Positions 8,524 through 15,448 of a stretch of DNA of 18,852 nucleotides are shown here, piece after piece. This DNA comes from JAUILA01 sp964563925 (lineage in GTDB: Bacteria; Bacteroidota; Bacteroidia; Cytophagales; Cyclobacteriaceae). The notes under the pieces were generated by a model. It ran no database searches. It was not told the origin of the DNA and saw only the letters and a list, made by a program, of their open reading frames with translations. Location of the stretch: positions 1 through 18,852 of the forward strand of contig CAZLZD010000066.1 of the NCBI GenBank assembly GCA_964563925.1, written 5' to 3'. A program made the position numbers and the translations under genes. Each line of letters opens with the position of its first letter. Positions within the stretch are counted from its first letter, which is position 1.

Positions 8524-9050
8524 ATATCCTCAGGGAATTTGGCCCCTCCATCTGGTTTCTCGTTCGGTTTCTTGTGATATATCTTGCGGGAAACCTGTTG
8601 TACGGACTATATGTGAACAGCTATGTGCCGGAACCAGACCCGGTGACGGTATTCGTCTCTGAACAGACTTCCGCGATACTGACCTTTCTTGGCGAGGAAA
8701 ACTGGACCCTTTCCGAGGGGGCCGGCAAGGGGGTACTGGTTTACAACCAGGAACAGCGTGTGCTTTCTGTGTATGAAGGCTGCAACGGGTTAAATGTATT
8801 CATCATTTTCCTGGCTTTTCTGCTGTCTTACGGCCGGCTGAGAAAAGCGCTGCTCTGGTTTGTGCCCATGGGACTGGTTTTGATTCACCTGTTCAATCTT
8901 GCCAGGATAGCGTTATTGTACCACGTGACCCTGTATTATCCGGATTATACGTATTTCACCCACAAGTATCTCTTCACTGCCATAATCTACGGGGTGATCT
9001 TCCTGCTCTGGCTGTGGTGGGTGGTGAAACTTTATCCGGCGAAGAAATGA
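8520..9050 (+). CDS. xrtF: Exosortase family protein XrtF
   Basis: This 176-residue integral membrane protein has hydrophobic segments at about 10-33, 91-103, 111-126 and 151-170. The three exosortase catalytic residues are all present: C88 in EGCNG, R129 in NLAR and H148 in HKYLF. Exosortases are transpeptidase-like membrane enzymes that cut C-terminal sorting signals made of a short motif, a hydrophobic helix and basic residues. The short length, the NLARIALLYH stretch and the HKYLFTAIIYG stretch match the XrtF subfamily of Bacteroidota, and its usual partner follows directly. The start codon overlaps the previous stop (ATGA), and its own stop overlaps the partner's start. The likely local substrate is the 79-residue protein at 15204-15443. 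Confidence 0.92.
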   Translation: MNILREFGPSIWFLVRFLVIYLAGNLLYGLYVNSYVPEPDPVTVFVSEQTSAILTFLGEENWTLSEGAGKGVLVYNQEQRVLSVYEGCNGLNVFIIFLAFLLSYGRLRKALLWFVPMGLVLIHLFNLARIALLYHVTLYYPDYTYFTHKYLFTAIIYGVIFLLWLWWVVKLYPAKK

Positions 9051-9454
9051 GAATGCCGGGAAGACTGGTAACCGGACTGGCCGCGGTATGCGGACTGGTG
9101 GCCGTATATCTTTTTCAGCGCGATATCACCGCCTGGACCCGAACGTTGGAAATCTCACAATTTGCTGCATTTGCCACCGGCAGGGCTATTCGCTTTATCC
9201 TGAATGATGTCTTTACCATACTGCTGATCTATGCGCTTTTTCCGAAACGCAAGTATGTGGTATTTGCCATTTACACGCAGTTGTTTGGTCTGCTTTTTAT
9301 TCTCCTTCCTTATCTCATCTTAAAATATTATTACCCGTCTTATAACGGGCCGCTCATCTCATTTCTGCACCGGTTAATTCTCAATCCGCTGCTGCTGATG
9401 CTGCTTATCCCGGCATTTTTGTACCAGCAACAGAAGGAACGCGGAAAATTGTGA
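9047..9454 (+). CDS. Exosortase F system-associated membrane protein
   Basis: The start is placed at ATG 9047 because it overlaps the xrtF stop (ATGA 9047-9050) and repeats the coupling used by the genes before it. A GTG at 9014 would lengthen the protein by 11 residues that look like read-through of the other frame. The product is 135 residues with about four membrane segments (roughly 7-23, 50-64, 70-93 and 112-126). It has the features of the family found next to XrtF: an RFILND motif (49-54) and a GPLISFLHRLILNP stretch (101-114) before the last helix. The family has no known biochemical role. It is thought to assist the exosortase or its substrate because of strict co-occurrence. Confidence 0.9.
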   Translation: MRMPGRLVTGLAAVCGLVAVYLFQRDITAWTRTLEISQFAAFATGRAIRFILNDVFTILLIYALFPKRKYVVFAIYTQLFGLLFILLPYLILKYYYPSYNGPLISFLHRLILNPLLLMLLIPAFLYQQQKERGKL

Positions 9455-9485
9455 TATATGAGGCGGTTATACGTAAATTAGAGGC

Positions 9486-10637
9486 ATGAATCCGCGAATT
9501 TATCTTTCCAGTCCGCATATGGGCGGGAATGAGATTAACTATGTGAGGGAGGCATTCGAAACCAACTGGATCTCACCGGTGGGTCCGAATATTACCGCTT
9601 TTGAGAAATCACTTCAGGAATATAATGGCATTGCACATGCCGCGGCCCTGAGCTCGGGTACCGCCGCCATTCATCTTGCCCTTATTCTCCTGGGAGTCGG
9701 TCCCGGGGACGAGGTCATTTGTTCCTCCTTTACGTTTGCCGGCTCGTGTAATCCGATTGTTTACCAGGGGGCGGTTCCGGTATTTGTGGATTCGGAGAAT
9801 GAAACGTGGAATATGGACCCCGTCATCCTGGAAGAGGCTATTGAGGACCGTATCCGGTTGGGCAGGAAGCCGAAGGCTATTATTCTGGTACACCTCTATG
9901 GAATGCCTGCCCGGGTACAGGATATACTTAAGATAGCTGACAGGTATGAAATCCCGGTTATTGAAGACGCTGCCGAAGCACTTGGGGCGAGTTACAAGGG
10001 AAAGAAACTGGGTACCTTCGGCCGGATAGGTGTGTATTCATTTAACGGAAATAAAATAATTACCACTTCAGGAGGAGGGGCACTGGTCTCTGAAGTCCCT
10101 GAATACGTGGAAGAGGCACGATTTCTGTCGACACAAGCCCGGGATACCGCACCCCATTACGAGCACTCCCGGATTGGATATAATTACAGGATGAGTAATG
10201 TGGTGGCGGGAATAGGTCGGGGCCAGATGGAAGTGCTTGAAGATCACATAGCTATAAGAAGAAAAATATTTGATGGCTATGTCCGTATGCTGGAGAATGT
10301 ACCGGGGATCAGTTTTGTGCATGAGCCGGAGCATATGCGGGCCAACCGCTGGCTGACGACCATACGGATAGACCCTGAGCAGAGTGGTACCGACCCGGAA
10401 GCTATTCGGAAGGGCCTTGAAGAGGAAAATATTGAGTCCCGGCCGGTTTGGAAGCCTATGCACCTTCAACCGGTATACAAGGATGCACCCATGTACGGAG
10501 GTAAGGTATGTGAGGAGATTTTTGCAAAAGGTCTTTGCCTTCCCTCCGGATCTAACATGACTGATGTTGAGCTGGATCGCATTGAGGATCAGCTTAAGAA
10601 GCTTTTAGAAGTTACTAATCCCGCTAAATGGGTATAG
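9486..10637 (+). CDS. DegT/DnrJ/EryC1/StrS-family PLP-dependent sugar aminotransferase
   Basis: This 383-residue protein of normal family length shows the fold-type I PLP signature. The phosphate-binding SSGTA is at residues 57-61, D161 (in EDAAEA) would hold the pyridine nitrogen, and K190 in FNGNK (187-191), followed by TTSGGG, would form the Schiff base. Such enzymes transfer an amino group from glutamate to a nucleotide-linked 4-keto sugar. With the CapD/PglF-type dehydratase and PglD-type acetyltransferases in the same block, it fits the PglE step of UDP-diNAc-bacillosamine synthesis. Substrate choice within the family cannot be fixed from sequence (PglE, LegC, PseC and others are alternatives). 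It starts 31 bases after the preceding gene and probably shares its transcript. Confidence 0.92.
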   Translation: MNPRIYLSSPHMGGNEINYVREAFETNWISPVGPNITAFEKSLQEYNGIAHAAALSSGTAAIHLALILLGVGPGDEVICSSFTFAGSCNPIVYQGAVPVFVDSENETWNMDPVILEEAIEDRIRLGRKPKAIILVHLYGMPARVQDILKIADRYEIPVIEDAAEALGASYKGKKLGTFGRIGVYSFNGNKIITTSGGGALVSEVPEYVEEARFLSTQARDTAPHYEHSRIGYNYRMSNVVAGIGRGQMEVLEDHIAIRRKIFDGYVRMLENVPGISFVHEPEHMRANRWLTTIRIDPEQSGTDPEAIRKGLEEENIESRPVWKPMHLQPVYKDAPMYGGKVCEEIFAKGLCLPSGSNMTDVELDRIEDQLKKLLEVTNPAKWV

Positions 10638-10682
10638 ATATGAAAGCTTTTTGGCTGGATTTAATCTTTTAATATTGATAAC

Positions 10683-10713
10683 TTACATATAGTAAGAATT
10701 AGCTGTAATTTAG
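10683..10713 (+). promoter_or_regulatory. Possible promoter before the second T9SS gene
   Basis: TAATTTAG at 10706-10713 resembles the Bacteroidota -7 element, with a TTA (10683-10685) 20 bases upstream as a weak -33 element. The ATG at 10734 is 20 bases downstream, so the leader would be short. If the element is used, a start at the GTG 10713 is impossible, which agrees with the signal-peptide argument for the ATG. Confidence 0.35.
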
Positions 10714-10733
10714 TGCGCTTAATACCCATTACT

Positions 10734-13700
10734 ATGAAGAAATCTTTACTTCTCATTTCTATATTCACGTTTTTTGGCTTTACTGCCTTTTCACAAACCA
10801 ACGGTGATTATCGTTCAGCCGGGGCTGGCGGTGACTGGAACGATCCCAATTCCTGGGAGGTATTTTCCGGAACCTGGATACCCGCTGTTACCTCGCCTAC
10901 CGATGCCGACGGGATCATTACGGTACGGGCAGGTGACCTGATCACGGTGACGGATGCCCAGACTGCTGACGAGGTGATCGTGGAAGCCACGGCCGCCTTA
11001 ACGGTTTCTTCAACCGGTGTACTGACCATCCTGGATGGTCCGACTGCCAATGACATATTCGTGGATGGCAGTGGTTATGGGGGAAATGGAATCCTGACCA
11101 TTGACGGCGAACTTGAAAACCAGGGTACCGCTGTTACCCAGCCTTCGGCTACTTTCATTAATGGCACTTACACGCACAATCAGAACGGGGGAAATGTTTT
11201 GTTGGGTTCCTATGCCAACGGTTCGACCCTGCGGGTGGAGAATATGACCACGACCACGCCGGGTAATCTGAGCCAGATATTTTACAATATTGAATGGAAC
11301 TCCCCAGCCCAGGCAGCACCTGCCGTACTCTCATCTGTCTCCACGATTAACAACGACTTTATCATCGAGGAATCGAATAATTTTGCGGTTTTGTTTGCCA
11401 CCAATACCGGCGCGAGCAGAACCGTGAATGTCGGGAACAATATTGAAGTATACGGGAACGGATTTTTCTTCGTCGCCGGAATTGATAATGTGATTTTGAA
11501 TGTAGGGGGCGATATGATCCTCAACAGCGGCGCAAATAACGGTTTTGCCATTGCTAATAACGGGACCAGCGTTGTAAACCTGGCCGGGAATTTTACCAAT
11601 ACGTCGACGGGTACCGGCGGACTCAATCTTGTAATCGGGACAGGCAACGGTACGCTTAACGTGGAAGGTGATTTTACCTTTAATAGTGGGAACCTGAGTA
11701 AAACCGGTTCCGGAACAGCAACAATTGTATTTACTGGTACGACTGCCCAAAACTATACCTTCGCAGGTAATAACAATGGTGCCATTGATTTTGTGGTGGA
11801 TGCCGATGCCATACTTAACCTTGGCACAAGCCAGATCGGCGGCCAGGGTGATTTTACGCTTGAAGCTGCGGGTACATTGCAGACCGCATCGACGAGCGCA
11901 TCAGGCGCCATCGGGGGAAGTATTACACTTACGGGTACTGAAACCTACGAAACAGGAAGTTTTATTGTATTTAACGGCTCTGGTCCGCAATTTTTCGGAT
12001 CGACCTACCCGGCCAACCCGGGCTTTACCCTGAACAATGCCTCGGGGGCCACCCTGGCAAATGATGTCACCATCGGGGGTCCGTTCGTGTTGACAGCAGG
12101 TAATATTACCCTTCAATCCAATACCCTGACCCTTAGCGGGGCGATCACATCGAATGGCAACCTGCTGAATACGATATCCACCTCTAACCTGGTGATTAAT
12201 GGAACAGGAGGAACCGGTACACTGACACTGGCTGGCCAGGAGATCGGTGACCTGACGTATAGTCGTCCGTCCGGAACCCTGCTTCTGAGTGGAGCCCTGG
12301 ATGTGATTGGTGACCTCACCATCACCGCAGGTACACTGCAATTCACCGATCTGACGATCTCCGGGGGTTATTCGAAGACAGGCGGGAATTTATCGGCCTC
12401 GACGAATGCAGACCTAACCATTCAGGGTACCGGTACTTTCGGTGACCTTGCTTTCCTGAATACTGGAAATACCCTGGATTCGCTGATCATAGATCGCAGT
12501 GGTGCGACAGTCAATCTTACCAGCACGGCAACAATCAACGGAGCCCTTGTCATTACCAATGGTACGTTCAACAATTCAAGCGTGGTCAATATGGCCAATA
12601 ACTCGAACCTCCTTCTGGATGGGTCAGCAAGTTTTACCGGAACCAACCCAATCATTACTACAGGCTCCTATAATGTAACCTATACCGGTACTATTGGTGC
12701 GACGGGGGCCGAGCTGCCACCAACGACGGAAGTGTCGGACCTCGGTACACTTACTATTGACGGAGTCTCGGTAACCCTTAGTCAGAATATTTTTGCCAAT
12801 AACGGAGTGGTCCTGGAAAATGGAGACCTGATTGCAAATGGTAACAACATTACGGTTCGCAACGGAAACTGGGAAAAAGTAAACGGTTCGTTCAATGCGG
12901 GTACCAGCACGGTTACATTCTCCGGCACTTCCTCCATAATAGGTACGACGACGACCAATTTTCACAACCTGACCAAAACGTCAACCGGGAACCTGACGTT
13001 TCCTTCTAATAACATCCGGATTACCGGGACATTGTCACTGGCTTCTTCAGGCTCATTCAGTGCGAACGGCGGCAAGGTGATCCTTGCCGGCAGTGCGGGA
13101 CAGACGGTGGCAGCCGGGAATAACCGCCTGAATAATATAGATATCACAAATGGCTCACGCACCGTGACTATCAGCAATCCGCTCAGTGTGGGAGGATTGA
13201 TTGAATTCCTGAGTACGTCGATCACCGTGGCCTCAGGGGCGGGCAACCTTACCCTGCTTTCGGAAACGGATGCAGCGGACGGGGTAAATGGGCGCATCGG
13301 CGTGCTGACCACCGGGTCTTCTGTCACCGGAAACGTGGTGGTACAACGTTATATGAGTGCGGAGACACTCGGCGGACAAGGAGGCTTGTACCGTTATATC
13401 AGTTCGCCGGTAGCCGATGCCACCGTGGAAGACTGGCAGGACGATTTTCCTATTACAGGAAGCTTTACCGGCACATCGACCGGAGCGGGCCTGACGACCA
13501 ATGCGTCAATGTTTTACTGGGATGAGACCCTTACAGGGGACCTGACCCAGGGATATGTGGCCTATCCGGTAGCGAGCAGCACAGAGCCGCTCGTACCCGG
13601 AGTGGGATACGCCGCCTGGGTATTTGGTGATGCACCCACCGTGATTGATGTGGAAGGCGTTATAAACCAGGGCCAGATTGATATTCCTGTGACCTTTACC

Positions 13701-15200
13701 AACTCCGGCGATATTGATGCCGATGGATGGAACCTTATCGGCAACCCGTATCCATCCAGTATCAACTGGGACAACCCGTCGGGATGGGATCGGGATGATA
13801 TTTACAGCCTCGTGGTCGTTCGGGACAACGGAGGCGGAGGAATTTACAGGTACTGGAATGGTGCCCCGGTGGGTACCCGGACGGTCCTGCCGGATGGTGA
13901 GATTGGCAAGGGACAAGCGTTCTGGGTAGCTGCAGTGGAGGGGTTACAATCTTCAGGCCCGGGTACAGTTAGCATCTTTGAGGAAGCCAAACAATCGGAA
14001 AGTGCTGAATTCTACCGGACCAATGAATTAATTCCTAACCGGATAATTATCGCCCTTGACTGGTATGATTATTTTGACGAGGCACTGATTGTCCTTGATC
14101 CTGAGGCTACCAATGAGTATGATCACGGGCTGGATATGCCGAAATTCAATAATGCCTATTTTGATATTTCCACGACGAGCACCGACGGTAAGAGCCTGGC
14201 CTTTAACTACATGCAAGGCGGTGGCTGTGCCATGGAAATACCCATCAATGTGGCAGATGTGTGGACGGATCAGTTTACCATGTCATTCAGGGATTACGAA
14301 TCGCTTGAGGTTCCGTATGAAATAATGCTCAAGGATAATTACACAGGGGAGATGATCAATGTACGTGAAACGCCGTCAGTTACCTTCTCGGTGGATACCG
14401 ATATACCGGAATCCTTCGGGCCTGACCGTTTCCGTTTGATCCTGTCATCGGATATCAGCGATATTGTGTCACTGGATACCGAGGTGATCTCAGGCGGAAA
14501 TATTTGTCAGGGAGGGGATGCCTCGATTACGATTCCGTCTTCGCAGGCAGGTGTTGGCTACCAGCTGATAATTAACGAAGAGCTTTATGGTGAGGGTATT
14601 GAAGGAAACGGAGAAGCCGCCACCTTTGAGATTCCTAATGATGTATTTGTACAAGGGGAGAATACAGTCAGGATTCAGGCTTCTGTAGCCAATTGTGGCA
14701 CGACCATTGAACTTGATACATCGGTTAAAATAGTTAAGGCAGATCTGGCACCGGAAATCTCCATCGAAGGGAACCGGCTGATCTCCAATTATGCAGATGG
14801 AAATCAGTGGTACTTTAACGGTGAACCAATTGAAGGAGCGACAGGAGCTGAACTTGTGGTAAGTGAAAGCGGTACCTATACCCTTGAAATCACACAGTCC
14901 GGCTGCAGTGCCCAGGCATCTGCTGAGTATGTGGTGACCGATACCGATGATCTGATTGAATCGGGGATAGCATTATATCCGGTTCCTGCGAACAACCAAT
15001 TAACCATATTGGTTAACTTTGAAAATAGAACAAGAGGGGCTACCTTGACAATTTATAACGCCACCGGTGAACTCATGCTCTCGAAGGATGTTAGTAATGG
15101 TGAACATGTAATCAATGTAGCCAACTGGGTATCTGGCGTTTATCTGGTGAAAATATCCAATGAGCAAGGATCACATACTAAACGATTTGTTAAGAAATAA
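10734..15200 (+). CDS. Giant T9SS-exported surface protein 2 (paralogue of protein 1)
   Basis: I chose ATG 10734 because it gives a normal signal peptide (MKKSLLLISI..., cleavage before Q21). An upstream GTG at 10713 would add seven residues ahead of it. The protein has 1488 residues. As in protein 1, the order is an opening DWNDPNSWE block (near 35); a long T, N, G, S-rich beta-solenoid-like region to about 850 with many 'GNLTxxxGTL'-type repeats; a block starting with RYMS (about 872) and containing GWNLIGNPYPSSINW (about 998); an Ig-like domain near 1352 (WYFNGE...SGTYTLEITQSGC); and a T9SS type A sorting domain from about 1414 to the end (LYPVPANNQ..., tail THKRFVKK). The motif is YPVPAN rather than YPNP, a minor variant. 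It is followed after 3 bases by the small exosortase-substrate gene. Confidence 0.93.
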   Translation: MKKSLLLISIFTFFGFTAFSQTNGDYRSAGAGGDWNDPNSWEVFSGTWIPAVTSPTDADGIITVRAGDLITVTDAQTADEVIVEATAALTVSSTGVLTILDGPTANDIFVDGSGYGGNGILTIDGELENQGTAVTQPSATFINGTYTHNQNGGNVLLGSYANGSTLRVENMTTTTPGNLSQIFYNIEWNSPAQAAPAVLSSVSTINNDFIIEESNNFAVLFATNTGASRTVNVGNNIEVYGNGFFFVAGIDNVILNVGGDMILNSGANNGFAIANNGTSVVNLAGNFTNTSTGTGGLNLVIGTGNGTLNVEGDFTFNSGNLSKTGSGTATIVFTGTTAQNYTFAGNNNGAIDFVVDADAILNLGTSQIGGQGDFTLEAAGTLQTASTSASGAIGGSITLTGTETYETGSFIVFNGSGPQFFGSTYPANPGFTLNNASGATLANDVTIGGPFVLTAGNITLQSNTLTLSGAITSNGNLLNTISTSNLVINGTGGTGTLTLAGQEIGDLTYSRPSGTLLLSGALDVIGDLTITAGTLQFTDLTISGGYSKTGGNLSASTNADLTIQGTGTFGDLAFLNTGNTLDSLIIDRSGATVNLTSTATINGALVITNGTFNNSSVVNMANNSNLLLDGSASFTGTNPIITTGSYNVTYTGTIGATGAELPPTTEVSDLGTLTIDGVSVTLSQNIFANNGVVLENGDLIANGNNITVRNGNWEKVNGSFNAGTSTVTFSGTSSIIGTTTTNFHNLTKTSTGNLTFPSNNIRITGTLSLASSGSFSANGGKVILAGSAGQTVAAGNNRLNNIDITNGSRTVTISNPLSVGGLIEFLSTSITVASGAGNLTLLSETDAADGVNGRIGVLTTGSSVTGNVVVQRYMSAETLGGQGGLYRYISSPVADATVEDWQDDFPITGSFTGTSTGAGLTTNASMFYWDETLTGDLTQGYVAYPVASSTEPLVPGVGYAAWVFGDAPTVIDVEGVINQGQIDIPVTFTNSGDIDADGWNLIGNPYPSSINWDNPSGWDRDDIYSLVVVRDNGGGGIYRYWNGAPVGTRTVLPDGEIGKGQAFWVAAVEGLQSSGPGTVSIFEEAKQSESAEFYRTNELIPNRIIIALDWYDYFDEALIVLDPEATNEYDHGLDMPKFNNAYFDISTTSTDGKSLAFNYMQGGGCAMEIPINVADVWTDQFTMSFRDYESLEVPYEIMLKDNYTGEMINVRETPSVTFSVDTDIPESFGPDRFRLILSSDISDIVSLDTEVISGGNICQGGDASITIPSSQAGVGYQLIINEELYGEGIEGNGEAATFEIPNDVFVQGENTVRIQASVANCGTTIELDTSVKIVKADLAPEISIEGNRLISNYADGNQWYFNGEPIEGATGAELVVSESGTYTLEITQSGCSAQASAEYVVTDTDDLIESGIALYPVPANNQLTILVNFENRTRGATLTIYNATGELMLSKDVSNGEHVINVANWVSGVYLVKISNEQGSHTKRFVKK

Positions 15201-15203
15201 GGA

Positions 15204-15443
15204 ATGAGACAATTTAAACTATTCATATATACCCTGACCCTGACAGCTGCACTTGCCCTGGCAGCCGCCCCTGCCATAAGTCAGCCTAACCCTCCGGGCC
15301 CACCTCCGGGCACTCCGCCTGGTGACCCGGGAGGTGGTAATAACCCGCATAACCGGGTGCCGTTCACGGGACTGGAATTGCTCGTTCTGGCTGGTGGTTT
15401 ACTGGGGTTCCGGAAAATTCGACAGCTTAAGGAAAATAAATAA
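15204..15443 (+). CDS. Tiny secreted protein with C-terminal exosortase sorting signal (PID-CTERM-like)
   Basis: This 79-residue protein has three parts. Residues 1-26 are a signal peptide (cleavage after AIS, before Q27). Residues 27-51 are a Pro/Gly/Asn-rich linker (PPGPPPGTPPGDPGGG core). Residues 52-79 form a tripartite sorting signal: VPFTG, a hydrophobic stretch LELLVLAGGLLGF (57-69), and a basic tail starting RKIRQLK. This is the layout of PEP-CTERM-type signals and matches the tiny PID-CTERM proteins of Bacteroidota, except that VPFTG replaces the usual P-I-D-G-G core. After both cleavages only about 28 residues would remain. It begins 3 bases after the T9SS gene and ends 5 bases before the dehydratase start. 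It is the best candidate XrtF substrate in the window. Confidence 0.85.
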   Translation: MRQFKLFIYTLTLTAALALAAAPAISQPNPPGPPPGTPPGDPGGGNNPHNRVPFTGLELLVLAGGLLGFRKIRQLKENK

Positions 15444-15448
15444 ATACG

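Noticed and set aside
9014..9046. GTG start at 9014 for the XrtF-associated protein
   Set aside because: It lies 11 codons inside xrtF. The ATG at 9047, overlapping the xrtF stop, continues the ATGA coupling of the operon and starts directly before the first membrane segment.
9474..9481. TAAATTAG as a promoter for the aminotransferase gene
   Set aside because: It is only 4 bases before the ATG at 9486, so a transcript from it would begin about at or inside the start codon. The nearest TTG is 22 bases upstream, slightly too far. It is kept only as part of the motif observation.
10713..10733. GTG start at 10713 for the second T9SS protein
   Set aside because: It would put MRLIPIT in front of a normal MKKSLLLISI signal peptide and overlaps a likely -7 element. 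ATG 10734 is better.
2969..15200. Many long antisense and alternate-frame open frames inside the two T9SS genes
   Set aside because: These genes are long, repetitive and low in stop codons in other frames. The shadow products have no start context, signals or domain patterns.
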